From positions 62,001-126,000 of the forward strand of contig JAEPKX010000001.1 in the NCBI GenBank assembly GCA_021375695.1: a stretch of DNA of 64,000 nucleotides. The letters run 5' to 3'. The notes under the pieces were generated by a model. That model worked only from the letters and a program-made list of their open reading frames with translations, was not told the origin of the DNA and did not search any database. A program made the position numbers and the translations under genes. Each line of letters opens with the position of its first letter. Positions within the stretch are counted from its first letter, which is position 1. This DNA is from Candidatus Igneacidithiobacillus taupoensis. GTDB taxonomy: Bacteria > Pseudomonadota > Gammaproteobacteria > Acidithiobacillales > Acidithiobacillaceae. Below, one piece after another: positions 16,091-25,057 of this stretch.

Positions 16091-16864
16091 GTGAAAGTCG
16101 CCACCTGGAACGTCAACTCCCTCAAGGTCCGCCTGCCGCAAGTCCTGGATTGGCTGCAGCAGCACGATCTGGATGTTCTTTGCTTACAAGAAACCAAAGT
16201 ACCCGATGCGCGTTTTCCCCAGGCAGAATTTGCCCGCCTTGGGTACCAATGCCTCTATCATGGGCAGGCTACCTACAATGGCGTAGCCATCATCAGCCGC
16301 CACCCCCTCACCAACACCCAGCTGGACTGGCCCGATGGCAGTGACGGTCAAGCCCGCATCTGTGCGGCAACGGTAAACGACCTGCGGGTAATTGATGTGT
16401 ATGTACCCAACGGCCAGAGCCTTGGCAGTGAAAAATACGCTTACAAAATTGCCTGGTTGCAACGGCTCCGGCAGCTGCTGCAACAGGAACTGGCGCGCTG
16501 GCCGCGCCTGCTGCTCCTGGGGGATTTCAACATTGCCCCCACCGATCTGGACGTGTACGACCCCGCCGCCTGGGGGGAGGATATCCTTTGTTCTCCTGCC
16601 GAACGGGCCGCCCTGCAAGAACTGCTGGAGTTAGGCTTGCGGGATCTTTTCCGCGAACGCTATCCAACGGAGCGGGCATATAGCTGGTGGGACTACCGTG
16701 CCGCCAACTTCCGTCGTAATCTGGGACTGCGCATCGATTTGATTCTGGGCTCTACGGAACTGGGTATGGGATCATTCCAGATGGGCATCGATCGGGATGC
16801 CCGGGCCGCAGAGCGTCCTTCGGATCACGCCCCTGTTTGGCTGTACTGGGAGGAGAGCAAATGA
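16091..16864 (+). CDS. xthA: Exodeoxyribonuclease III (second copy, XthA type)
   Basis: 257 residues starting with GTG. Motifs: ATWNVNSLKVRLPQVLDWL, CLQETKV, GDFNIAPTDLDVYDP, SWWDYR and the terminal SDHAPVWLYW with the catalytic His. This is the form most like E. coli XthA, the major AP endonuclease and 3'-5' exonuclease acting on duplex DNA. It overlaps hemH by four bases (ATGA). Ribosome-site complementarity before the GTG is weak, so coupling to the upstream GST gene is possible. Confidence 0.93.
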   Translation: MKVATWNVNSLKVRLPQVLDWLQQHDLDVLCLQETKVPDARFPQAEFARLGYQCLYHGQATYNGVAIISRHPLTNTQLDWPDGSDGQARICAATVNDLRVIDVYVPNGQSLGSEKYAYKIAWLQRLRQLLQQELARWPRLLLLGDFNIAPTDLDVYDPAAWGEDILCSPAERAALQELLELGLRDLFRERYPTERAYSWWDYRAANFRRNLGLRIDLILGSTELGMGSFQMGIDRDARAAERPSDHAPVWLYWEESK

Positions 16865-17835
16865 TCGGGATCTTACTGGTCAACCTGGGTACCCCCGATG
16901 CCCCTACGACACCGGCGCTCCGCCGGTATCTGCGAGAATTCCTGAGTGACCCCCGGGTAGTGGAAATCCCGCGCTTGCTCTGGTGGCCCATCCTCAATGG
17001 CCCCATCCTGCTCACCAGACCGGCGCGCTCGGCGCGGGCCTATCGCAAAGTCTGGATGGAGGATGGCTCTCCCCTCCTGGTCTACAGCCAGAGACTGGCC
17101 AGCAAACTGCAAAAGGAGTTCGATACCCATTCCCCGCATCGCTATCGGGTGCAATTGGCCATGCGCTATGGTAACCCAAGCATCCAGTCGGGCCTCGAAG
17201 CTTTGCGGGAATTGGGTTGCGAGCAACTGCTGGTGGTCCCTCTGTATCCCCAGTACGCCGCCGCCACCACCGCCACCACCTTCGATGAGGTAGCCAGGAT
17301 TTTACGGCATTGGCGAAATCTTCCGGAGCTCCACCTGGTCCGCAGCTGGCACCAAGACCCCCGGTACATCGAGGCCCTGGCCCGCAGCGTCCGGGAATAC
17401 TGGCAGGAACATGGCCAGCCAGATCGCTTGCTGATTTCCTTTCATGGTTTGCCCGAACGCAATGTAACCCTTGGCGACCCCTACCGACAGGAGTGCGAGA
17501 CGACTACCGCCCTCTTGGTGAAAGCCTTGGGGCTCACCGATGAGCAATGGCTGCAGACCTTTCAAAGCCGCTTTGGTCCTGCCCGCTGGCTGCAACCCTA
17601 TACCGACAAGACCCTGGAACAACTGGGAAGCCAAGGAGTGGGTCGGGTGGATTGCCTGTGCCCCGGCTTTGCCTGCGACTGCCTGGAAACCCTGGAAGAA
17701 ATAGCCATGGGCGGTAAAGAGGTATTTCTCCATGCCGGTGGCAAAAGCTTTCACTATATCCCTGCCCTCAATGATCAATCATCCTGGGCTCGCGACTTTA
17801 GTGGAATTCTGTTGGACCACCTCCCAGGCCAATAA
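16861..17835 (+). CDS. hemH: Ferrochelatase
   Basis: 324 residues, normal length. It inserts ferrous iron into protoporphyrin IX, the last step of protoheme synthesis. Evidence: N-terminal GILLVNLGTPDAPT, the active-site LISFHGLPERNVTLGDPY (with the metal-binding His), and the late CPGFACDCLETLEEI. The ATG at 16861 overlaps the exonuclease III stop. No other heme genes are adjacent in the window. The cysteine-rich CPGFACDC stretch could suggest a metal site, but this region is also conserved in cluster-free family members. Confidence 0.95.
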   Translation: MIGILLVNLGTPDAPTTPALRRYLREFLSDPRVVEIPRLLWWPILNGPILLTRPARSARAYRKVWMEDGSPLLVYSQRLASKLQKEFDTHSPHRYRVQLAMRYGNPSIQSGLEALRELGCEQLLVVPLYPQYAAATTATTFDEVARILRHWRNLPELHLVRSWHQDPRYIEALARSVREYWQEHGQPDRLLISFHGLPERNVTLGDPYRQECETTTALLVKALGLTDEQWLQTFQSRFGPARWLQPYTDKTLEQLGSQGVGRVDCLCPGFACDCLETLEEIAMGGKEVFLHAGGKSFHYIPALNDQSSWARDFSGILLDHLPGQ

Positions 17836-17842
17836 AGGTTTT

Positions 17843-17871
17843 TTGCGCCTCTGCCAGCCAGCCTTTACACT
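17843..17871 (+). promoter_or_regulatory. Candidate sigma70 promoter for slyD
   Basis: A TTGCGC -35-like hexamer at 17843-17848 and TACACT at 17866-17871 are separated by 17 bases. The start codon of slyD follows 38 bases later, with GGAAGGAAAG as the ribosome site. The same TACACT -10 form appears before the panD unit. This is a visual match only. Confidence 0.4.
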
Positions 17872-17908
17872 ATCATTGCCAAATCAGCCACGGGAAGGAA
17901 AGCCCACC

Positions 17909-18388
17909 ATGAAAATCGCCAAGGATTGTGTTGTCACCCTAGATTATACCCTCACCGATGAAGACGGCGAGATCCTCGACAGCTCCGTGGGCGATGAACC
18001 CCTCCGGTATCTCCACGGCCATGGTGAGATTGTTCCAGGACTCGAGCGGGCCCTGCAAGGTCACGAACCCGGTGATCGTGTACAGGTGGATGTAAGTCCC
18101 GAAGATGGTTACGGAGAATGGGACGAAGACCTGGTGGAAATCGTCGATAGGGAGGATTTCGATGATCCAGAAGAATTGGAAATCGGTGCCCAATTTGAAG
18201 TGGACACGGACGAAGGAGTCCGTATCGCCACGGTCATAGAAATGGAAGGAAATGAGATCACCGTTGATCTCAATCATCCCTTGGCCGGCATGCAACTGCA
18301 CTTTGATGTGACCGTGAGCGAGGTTCGTAAGGCCAGCGATGAGGAGCTTGCCCACGGTCATGTGCATGGACCCCACGATCACGATTGA
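17909..18388 (+). CDS. slyD: SlyD-type FKBP peptidyl-prolyl isomerase
   Basis: 159 residues. The split FKBP domain is evident: TLDYTLTDEDGEILDSS, LRYLHGHGEIVPGLERALQGHEPGD, then the inserted chaperone flap (about 70-125) and AGMQLHFDVTVSEVR. The C-terminus ends in a short His-rich run (HGHVHGPHDHD) suggestive of metal binding, though much shorter than the tail of E. coli SlyD. It catalyses prolyl isomerisation and acts as a folding chaperone, in some bacteria delivering nickel to hydrogenase. It starts after a 73-base gap with its own candidate promoter. Confidence 0.93.
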   Translation: MKIAKDCVVTLDYTLTDEDGEILDSSVGDEPLRYLHGHGEIVPGLERALQGHEPGDRVQVDVSPEDGYGEWDEDLVEIVDREDFDDPEELEIGAQFEVDTDEGVRIATVIEMEGNEITVDLNHPLAGMQLHFDVTVSEVRKASDEELAHGHVHGPHDHD

Positions 18389-18394
18389 GTAGGC

Positions 18395-19576
18395 ATGCCG
18401 GAGGCGATCCACATCCTCGGAATGATGTCCGGGACCAGCGCCGATGGCATGGATGCTGCCCTATTGCGATGGACTGGGGAAGGACCCGGGAGTCTACTGG
18501 GACATTGGCACTCTCCCTATCCTCCGGATTTCCAGGAACAGATCTTTGCCGCCCAAGGATCTGTTTCGGCCACGATCCTGGCCCGCCTGGATCGCCAACT
18601 GGGCCTGCGCCATGGGGCCTTTGCCGTGGAACTGCAACGACAGGGTGCCTCTTTTGATCTGGTGGCAATGCATGGACAGACGGTTCTCCATCAACCCGAT
18701 GATCCCTATCCACATACCCTCCAGATCGGTTCGCCCTATGATCTGGCCGAGGCATCAGGGGTCACCGTGGCCCATGACTTTCGCCGTGCTGACCTCTGCG
18801 TCAACGGCCAGGGTGCCCCGTTGACCCCTTTGTACCACCAGGTACTGCTGGCCAGATCCGAGCCCATCCTGGTCCTGAATCTTGGCGGCATGGCAAATCT
18901 AAGCTGGATTCCCGCCCACGGCAGCACCGCCCCCCTTCAAGCCTTCGATAGCGGTCCTGGGAACGTCCTCCTAGATGCCGCCGTGCAATGGCTGAGCCAG
19001 GGCAAGCTTCGTTTTGACCAGAACGGCCATTGGGCCCACACCGGACAGGTAAACGAAGAGGTACTGTCACGCTGGCTCCGCTGGGAATATTTCCAGAAGC
19101 CCCCTCCCAAAAGCACGGGTCGAGAACTCTTCAACCAAGGTTTGGTCCAGGAGCTCTGGCAACAATGGCAGGGTTCCCAGGCAGATTTTCTTGCTACCCT
19201 CACGGCCCTGACTGCCCGCTCCATAGCACAAGCCGTGCAAGACTGGTTGCCGCCAGCTAGGAAAATGCTCGTTTTTGGCGGGGGAGCCCGCAATCTATTG
19301 CTCATGGAACAGTTGCGTTTGGCCCTCCCCGAAATCGTTATGGAGACTGGCGATGTGGCTCTTGGGATCCCCGTGGAGGCCCTGGAGGCCATGGCCTTTG
19401 CGTGGTTAGGGGGACAGTGCCTCCTGGGGTTCGCACCAGCCCTGGCGGGCGTCACGGGGCAGCAACATCCCATGGTGCTGGGAAGCCTCTATCCCGGGCG
19501 CAACTGGTCCAGCCTCTGTGCCGCCATCTCCCCTTGGCATGCTGCCCGCATCACTCCCTTGGACAACGCACAATGA
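18395..19576 (+). CDS. anmK: Anhydro-N-acetylmuramic acid kinase
   Basis: 393 residues. The N-terminal GMMSGTSADGMDAALL is the diagnostic phosphate-binding signature of AnmK. Further matches are AMHGQTVLHQP, NLGGMANLSWIP, FDSGPGNVLLDA and the late VFGGGARNLLLM. The enzyme phosphorylates and opens 1,6-anhydro-MurNAc to MurNAc-6-phosphate during peptidoglycan recycling. It lies six bases after slyD and overlaps aroE (ATGA), so a slyD-anmK-aroE-pil transcription unit is plausible. Confidence 0.94.
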   Translation: MPEAIHILGMMSGTSADGMDAALLRWTGEGPGSLLGHWHSPYPPDFQEQIFAAQGSVSATILARLDRQLGLRHGAFAVELQRQGASFDLVAMHGQTVLHQPDDPYPHTLQIGSPYDLAEASGVTVAHDFRRADLCVNGQGAPLTPLYHQVLLARSEPILVLNLGGMANLSWIPAHGSTAPLQAFDSGPGNVLLDAAVQWLSQGKLRFDQNGHWAHTGQVNEEVLSRWLRWEYFQKPPPKSTGRELFNQGLVQELWQQWQGSQADFLATLTALTARSIAQAVQDWLPPARKMLVFGGGARNLLLMEQLRLALPEIVMETGDVALGIPVEALEAMAFAWLGGQCLLGFAPALAGVTGQQHPMVLGSLYPGRNWSSLCAAISPWHAARITPLDNAQ

Positions 19577-20436
19577 AGCTCCTTCCCAGCGGCTCCGCCA
19601 CCGTCTGTGGCATCATTGGCCAACCGGTCAGCCATAGCCTCTCGCCCTGGATGCATCAGCAATTTGCCCAGCAACTTGGGCTGGATTTTCTTTATGTCCC
19701 CTTTCCCGTAGCCAAAGCAAACCTGGCGACGGCCTTGCGAGGGATGCAGGCGCTGGGTTTACGGGGTTGTAACGTCACCATTCCCCATAAAGAAAATCTC
19801 CTGCCGTTGCTTAGCGACATCACCCCCAGAGCCAAAGCCATCGGTGCGGTCAATACCTTGGTTTTTGGCGACTCCGGCATTCTTGGGGACAATACCGACG
19901 GGATCGGCTTCGAACGCGCCCTGCGCCGCCATGGCGTTCCCCTGCAAGGACCCAGCCTGATCATTGGCGCAGGCGGAGCCGCGCGGGCGATCCTCCAGGC
20001 TTTGGGAGAATGCGGCGCTACCCCCATCTATCTGGCCAATCGCACCGTTCAGCGCGCACAGCATCTGGCCACCCAATTCCCCCATCTCCCCCTGGTTGCT
20101 CTTCCCCTGGAAGCCACCGTACTATCTGCCTTGCTCCCCGAAATTCAGCTCCTGGTCAACACCACCAGCCGTGGCCTGCAGGGCGAAAATCATCCCGAAA
20201 TCCACCTGGAGCAACTGCCATCCTCTTGTGTCCTCTGTGATATCGTCTATAACCCCTTACCAACTCCGCTCCTTGGCGCAGCCGCGGCGCGCGGCTTGCA
20301 CTGCGTCGATGGCTTGGGCATGCTCGTCGAGCAAGGGGCAGAAAGTTTTCGAATTTGGACCGGTCAGATGCCGGAGACTGCTGCTGTTGAGGACCTTCTA
20401 CGAGAATGGCTGTCACACCCGAACTCGCAACCCTGA
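19573..20436 (+). CDS. aroE: Shikimate dehydrogenase
   Basis: 287 residues. It reduces 3-dehydroshikimate with NADPH in the shikimate pathway. Evidence: GQPVSHSLSPWMHQQF (shikimate-binding serines), the catalytic lysine in NVTIPHKE, NTDGIGF, the Rossmann GAGGAARAIL, NRTVQRA and DGLGMLVEQGAESF. The start ATG overlaps the anmK stop and follows conserved AroE N-termini. Its last 31 bases overlap pilB. Confidence 0.95.
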   Translation: MKLLPSGSATVCGIIGQPVSHSLSPWMHQQFAQQLGLDFLYVPFPVAKANLATALRGMQALGLRGCNVTIPHKENLLPLLSDITPRAKAIGAVNTLVFGDSGILGDNTDGIGFERALRRHGVPLQGPSLIIGAGGAARAILQALGECGATPIYLANRTVQRAQHLATQFPHLPLVALPLEATVLSALLPEIQLLVNTTSRGLQGENHPEIHLEQLPSSCVLCDIVYNPLPTPLLGAAAARGLHCVDGLGMLVEQGAESFRIWTGQMPETAAVEDLLREWLSHPNSQP

Positions 20437-22109
20437 CCCCGCTTTTGCGGGGTATTGCTGCTGCTGGCCTGGCTACCGAGGAAACCTTGCTTCGGCTGAT
20501 CAATGATCCTGACCGCAAGCAACGACCGCTCCTTGGGTTTTTGGTGGAGAAAAAGGCCCTGGCGCCCTTGGCGCTCATGCAATATCTGGGGGATCGGTAC
20601 AAGATACCCATGTTGGACCTGGACGCTGTGGTCCTGGACGAAAAGGTCATTCGCCGCATCGATCGCAGCCTGCTGGAACGCCACCAGGTCCTGCCCATTT
20701 CCCTACATGGGGATACCCTCTATCTGGCTATGGCTGATCCCACCGATGTCAAGGCCAGCGAAGATATCCGCTTCAACAGTGGTGGGCTGCAGATCTCTCC
20801 GATCCTGGTCGAAGCCGACAAGCTGAGCAGGCTCGTCGCCGAATACAGCGGGGCCCTGCAAAATGATCTGCAGGATTTTTTTGCCACGGAGGAAGGTACT
20901 GAGGAGCGTGAGGAATTTGATCTTGCCGGTGATGCCCGAGGCGATGATGCGCCGGTGGTGCGCTTTGTCCAGCAGCTACTGTTGGATGCCATCCAAAAGG
21001 GGGCGTCCGATATCCATATCGAACCCTATGAGCGGGACATCCGGGTTCGCTACCGCCTCGATGGCGTTCTCCAGGATGTCCTCCATCCGCCGCTGGGACT
21101 GCGGGAGGGTATTACTTCCCGTCTGAAGATTCTCTGCCATCTCGACATTGCGGAACGGCGCTTGCCCCAGGATGGACGCCTACGGGTACGCGTTCCCCCC
21201 AATCGCACCATCGACTTTCGGGTTTCCTTTCTCCCCACTAGTTTTGGAGAGACCATTGTCCTGCGTCTCCTCGACCCGGCCAGTTCCAAAGTCCCCATCG
21301 AGGCCCTGGGGTTTTTGCCCGAACAACAACAAGCCTTTCACGAGGCCATTCATCGTCCCTACGGCATGATTCTGGTCACCGGGCCCACGGGGTCCGGCAA
21401 GACCACCACCCTCTACACCGCCCTCAATATCCTCAACGATGGGCTCGTCAACATCAGTACCGCCGAGGACCCGGTGGAAATCCCGGTCTATGGCATCAAC
21501 CAGGTCAACATCAATGAACGGATTGGCCTGAATTTTGCGTCAGCGTTACGCTCTTTTTTGCGTCAAGATCCAGACATCATCATGGTTGGCGAAGTGCGCG
21601 ACCTGGAGACTGCCGAAACCGCCGTCAAGGCGGCGCAAACCGGGCATTTGGTCTTGGCCACCCTGCATACCAATGACGCTCCCCAGAGTCTCACTCGCCT
21701 GGAAAATATGGGTATTCCCAGCTATAACATAGCTGGTAGCGTCCATCTGGTCATGGCCCAACGCCTGGTACGCAAACTCTGCACCGCTTGCAAAAAACCC
21801 CATCGGGTCCCCGAGATCGCGCTCCTGGAGGCTGGATTTCGGGAAGAAGAACTGGGTGGGTGGACGCCTATGGGGCCGGTGGGCTGTGAACAATGCAATG
21901 GTACCGGTTATCGCGGGCGCATGGGTGTCTATCAGGTCATGCCCATCAGCGATGCCATGCGCGAAATCATTCTGCGGGGTGGCACCGCCCTGGAGATTGC
22001 CCGGCAAGCCGAGGCCGAAGGAATACGGACCATGCGCCGTTCGGGCCTGCTGCGGGTCAAGGAAGGGGTCACCAGCCTGGACGAAGTGCTGCGCGTTACC
22101 AATCGCTAG
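20406..22109 (+). CDS. pilB: Type IV pilus assembly ATPase PilB
   Basis: 567 residues. The N-terminal MshEN-type domain (about 1-150) is followed by the GspE/PilB ATPase core: Walker A GPTGSGKTTTLY, the Asp box STAEDPVE, Walker B SFLRQDPDIIMVGEVRD, the His box, and a zinc-binding four-cysteine loop (CTACKK ... CEQCNGTGY). It powers pilin polymerisation at the inner membrane. The ATG at 20406 overlaps aroE by 31 bases and has only weak ribosome-site complementarity. The platform gene pilC, normally next, is missing here. Confidence 0.93.
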   Translation: MAVTPELATLTPLLRGIAAAGLATEETLLRLINDPDRKQRPLLGFLVEKKALAPLALMQYLGDRYKIPMLDLDAVVLDEKVIRRIDRSLLERHQVLPISLHGDTLYLAMADPTDVKASEDIRFNSGGLQISPILVEADKLSRLVAEYSGALQNDLQDFFATEEGTEEREEFDLAGDARGDDAPVVRFVQQLLLDAIQKGASDIHIEPYERDIRVRYRLDGVLQDVLHPPLGLREGITSRLKILCHLDIAERRLPQDGRLRVRVPPNRTIDFRVSFLPTSFGETIVLRLLDPASSKVPIEALGFLPEQQQAFHEAIHRPYGMILVTGPTGSGKTTTLYTALNILNDGLVNISTAEDPVEIPVYGINQVNINERIGLNFASALRSFLRQDPDIIMVGEVRDLETAETAVKAAQTGHLVLATLHTNDAPQSLTRLENMGIPSYNIAGSVHLVMAQRLVRKLCTACKKPHRVPEIALLEAGFREEELGGWTPMGPVGCEQCNGTGYRGRMGVYQVMPISDAMREIILRGGTALEIARQAEAEGIRTMRRSGLLRVKEGVTSLDEVLRVTNR

Positions 22110-22112
22110 CCC

Positions 22113-23702
22113 ATGTCTACCCTCCCCTGGCATACCCTGAAACACTCGGGCTCCAGCCGGAAGATCGCATGGTATCGGCTTCTCGTGGCGATCATCCTGG
22201 TCATCATCAGTTATCTCCCCCGCCAGAACCTCTGGTCTATGCCCCCAGACGAGCTCAGGGCCTTGCATGGCATCGCCATTCTTGCCCTGCTTTGGAGCCT
22301 GGGGGTGCTGATCGCCAACAGGGTAATTTCTGCCTCCCATCCGCAGGGCCTGCGTCTGGGGATTGGCTTGATGGATGCGATACTGGTCCTGGCATTTTTT
22401 TATGTCAGTAATGGCCTGGCCGGTCCCCTAGCGATCTTGCCCCTTCTCCTGGTCATTGCCAATGCCTATCAACTCCGCGGCGCACTGGCCCTCGCGCAGC
22501 TCTGGATCCTCATCCCCCTGACCATCCTGATCAGCCTGCTGCGTACGGGAGAAGTCATCACCGTACCCACATTGATCTATGCGCTGGCGCTCGTCGCTGT
22601 TGCCTTTCTCGCGGACAATCTGGTCCGTAACCGGGAGCGAAGCGCTCGCCGCGATGCCGAACAAGCCCGCGAGATTTTTGATCTCAACGCTCTCAACCGG
22701 GAGATCATCCAACAGGTGGATACTGGCCTTATGGTATTGGACCGTCAGCATCGAATCCTGTTCAGCAATCCTTTGGCCCGACAGATGATTCATCTGGCCG
22801 AAGAACCCGCCTTGCCCGTAGCCCTGGATCTGTTTCGACCAGATTTTGCAGAATTGCTCAACCATGGGGGTGATCAAGACGAATGGGAGGTGCAAGTCTC
22901 GGGGGATGCCGATTTGCGTGCACGAAGTTTGCTGGTCCGCAGTTCGTCCTTGCCCGGTACACCCTTTCGACTGCTCAGTCTTCGCGATGGCACGGCCCTT
23001 CGCGAACGACAGCGAGAACAGCAAATGGCAGCCCTCGGCCGTCTGGCTGCCAACATCGCCCATGAAATTCGCAATCCATTGAGTGCGATCCGTCATGCTG
23101 CCCAGCTGCTCGCCGAACAGGCACTGGAATCCAGGGCCCTGCGCTTGCTCAACATCATCGAACGGGAGTCCAGGCGCCTGGATCACATCGTCGATGCCGT
23201 ACTGCAAATGGCACGACCCCGACCGGCGCATCCCCAGCCCATCTCCCTGGCCAGCTGGCTCCATACGACCCTGCAGCAGTTGGTCGCCGATCCGTCCATT
23301 GCCAGTGTTGCAATCCAGTACGAAATCCCCGAAAGTCTCCCGCTCGTTGCCTGTGATCCGGAACATCTCCAGCAGATTCTGGCCAATCTCTTACGCAATA
23401 CCGCCCAACATGGGCACCTGCCAGAACAACACGGGCAAGTCAGCATCACTGCCAGGACTGTGTCGGGCGGTGGGGTAGAGCTGCGTCTGCGGGATTGGGG
23501 ACCAGGGATTGCCAAAGAAAATCTGGAGCGCATTTTTGAACCCTTTTTTACAACCGCCTCCCTGGGTACCGGCTTAGGTCTTGCCATGGTTCGTGAATTA
23601 CTGTTGGCCAATGGCTCGCGCATCGAACTACGCAACCACCCCGATGGTGGCGCCGAATTTTCTTTTGTGCTCCCCCAGTGGAACCTGGGAATGCTGCCGT
23701 GA
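22113..23702 (+). CDS. pilS: PilS-type membrane sensor histidine kinase
   Basis: 529 residues. About six membrane spans occupy the first 175 residues, followed by a PAS-like region (about 195-295) and the kinase: H-box AANIAHEIRNPLSAIRHA, N-box LANLLRNTAQHG, G1/F/G2 boxes RDWGPGIAKENLERIFEPFFT and GTGLGLAMV. This matches the PilS architecture, which in Pseudomonas senses PilA in the membrane and phosphorylates PilR. It starts four bases after pilB and overlaps pilR by GTGA. Confidence 0.9.
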   Translation: MSTLPWHTLKHSGSSRKIAWYRLLVAIILVIISYLPRQNLWSMPPDELRALHGIAILALLWSLGVLIANRVISASHPQGLRLGIGLMDAILVLAFFYVSNGLAGPLAILPLLLVIANAYQLRGALALAQLWILIPLTILISLLRTGEVITVPTLIYALALVAVAFLADNLVRNRERSARRDAEQAREIFDLNALNREIIQQVDTGLMVLDRQHRILFSNPLARQMIHLAEEPALPVALDLFRPDFAELLNHGGDQDEWEVQVSGDADLRARSLLVRSSSLPGTPFRLLSLRDGTALRERQREQQMAALGRLAANIAHEIRNPLSAIRHAAQLLAEQALESRALRLLNIIERESRRLDHIVDAVLQMARPRPAHPQPISLASWLHTTLQQLVADPSIASVAIQYEIPESLPLVACDPEHLQQILANLLRNTAQHGHLPEQHGQVSITARTVSGGGVELRLRDWGPGIAKENLERIFEPFFTTASLGTGLGLAMVRELLLANGSRIELRNHPDGGAEFSFVLPQWNLGMLP

Positions 23703-25057
23703 GCGATTTTTCTCCATTGCTGCTGCACGCACTGGTAGTCGATGACGAAGTTGCCATCACCGAACTCCTGGATATCACCCTGTCCGGGATGGGCTTTACG
23801 GTGGCAACGGCCAACCTCTTGCAAGATGCCCTACAGTTGCTGCACCAGCAGAGCTTTCAACTCTGCCTGACGGATCTGCGTCTTCCCGACGGCAGCGGGA
23901 TCGATCTGGTGCGGCAAATCCACCAACTCCAGCCCGAACTCCCCGTGGCCGTGATAACCGCCTATTCCTCCACGGAGGGTGCCGTCGAAGCGATGCAGGC
24001 CGGCGCCTTCGACTTCATGACCAAACCCATTGAACTGCCACGCCTGCGCCGACTGGTGCAACAAGCAAAAGAGCTCGGTCGGACCGTCACCCCGGCACCT
24101 GGGAGCAGCCTGGACCGGCTGGTGGGCCAGAGTCGCGCCATGGTCGACCTGCGCGAACAGATTCGCTTGCTGGGCCGAAGCAATGCCCCCGTCTTTATTG
24201 CTGGCGAATCGGGTACCGGCAAGGAACTCTGTGCCCGTGCCATCCACGATATGAGCCCCAGACGCGGGAAGGCTTTTGTTGCCGTCAACTGTGGTGCCAT
24301 TCCTGAGGCCCTGGTAGAAAGCGAACTGTTTGGCAGTGAAAAAGGGGCCTTCACCGGCGCCGCCCAAAGGCGGGAGGGCCTTTTTCTCAAGGCCGATGGT
24401 GGGACCTTGTTCCTGGATGAGATTGGTGAATTGCCCATGACCGTGCAGGTAAAGTTGCTCCGTGCCCTCCAGGAGCGAAGTATCCGTCCCGTTGGCGCCA
24501 GTAGCGAAATCCCCATTGATATTCGGCTGATCACTGCTACCCATCGCAACCTGCAGGAAATGGTGAACAATCAGACCTTTCGTTCGGATCTCTACTATCG
24601 GATCCATGTGGTACCCTTGCAGATCCCCCCCTTGCGGGAACGACGGGAAGATATTCCCATCCTGGTCCAGACCCTCGTAGCAAGAATCGCGAAACGTCAG
24701 GGACGGCAAGCACCTACCGTCAGTGCGGAGGCCCTGCGCTGGCTGCAACAGCAAAACTTCCCGGGTAATGTCCGCGAACTGGAAAACTTACTCGAATATG
24801 CCCTTGCCATGGGCCATGGCACGACCCTGGAGCGAGAGGACCTGGTCCTTCCAGGCAGTACCGCCCCAAAGACAAAAGTGACTACGGAACCCCTCCGCAG
24901 CCCCCTGGTAAAGTGTTTAGCCCGGGCCGAGGCACTATTGCTCCAAGAAGAGATGACCCGTAGCCGGCAAAACCATGGTCTTTGTGCAGCCAGTCTCGGA
25001 ATCAGCCCTCGTTCTTTGGCCCTTCGCCAACAACGTTCCCCTCAGGAAGACCCATGA
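23699..25057 (+). CDS. pilR: PilR-type sigma54-dependent response regulator
   Basis: 452 residues, GTG start overlapping the pilS stop. Domains: receiver (1-120; LVVDDE, phospho-acceptor Asp in LCLTDLRLPDGSG, conserved Lys in FMTKPI), AAA+ sigma54 activator core (about 140-370; Walker A GESGTGKE, GAFTGA loop that contacts sigma54, Walker B LFLDEIGELP) and a short C-terminal Fis-type helix-turn-helix. In Pseudomonas, PilR activates the pilA promoter. The DNA-binding helix (NHGLCAASLGISPRSLALRQQR) departs from the usual NRTAAAKLLGIS form. Confidence 0.92.
   Translation: MSDFSPLLLHALVVDDEVAITELLDITLSGMGFTVATANLLQDALQLLHQQSFQLCLTDLRLPDGSGIDLVRQIHQLQPELPVAVITAYSSTEGAVEAMQAGAFDFMTKPIELPRLRRLVQQAKELGRTVTPAPGSSLDRLVGQSRAMVDLREQIRLLGRSNAPVFIAGESGTGKELCARAIHDMSPRRGKAFVAVNCGAIPEALVESELFGSEKGAFTGAAQRREGLFLKADGGTLFLDEIGELPMTVQVKLLRALQERSIRPVGASSEIPIDIRLITATHRNLQEMVNNQTFRSDLYYRIHVVPLQIPPLRERREDIPILVQTLVARIAKRQGRQAPTVSAEALRWLQQQNFPGNVRELENLLEYALAMGHGTTLEREDLVLPGSTAPKTKVTTEPLRSPLVKCLARAEALLLQEEMTRSRQNHGLCAASLGISPRSLALRQQRSPQEDP

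Noticed and set aside
17836-17846. T-run after hemH as a terminator
   Set aside because: No stable stem precedes it; only a four-base complementarity was found. The run more likely belongs to the slyD promoter region.
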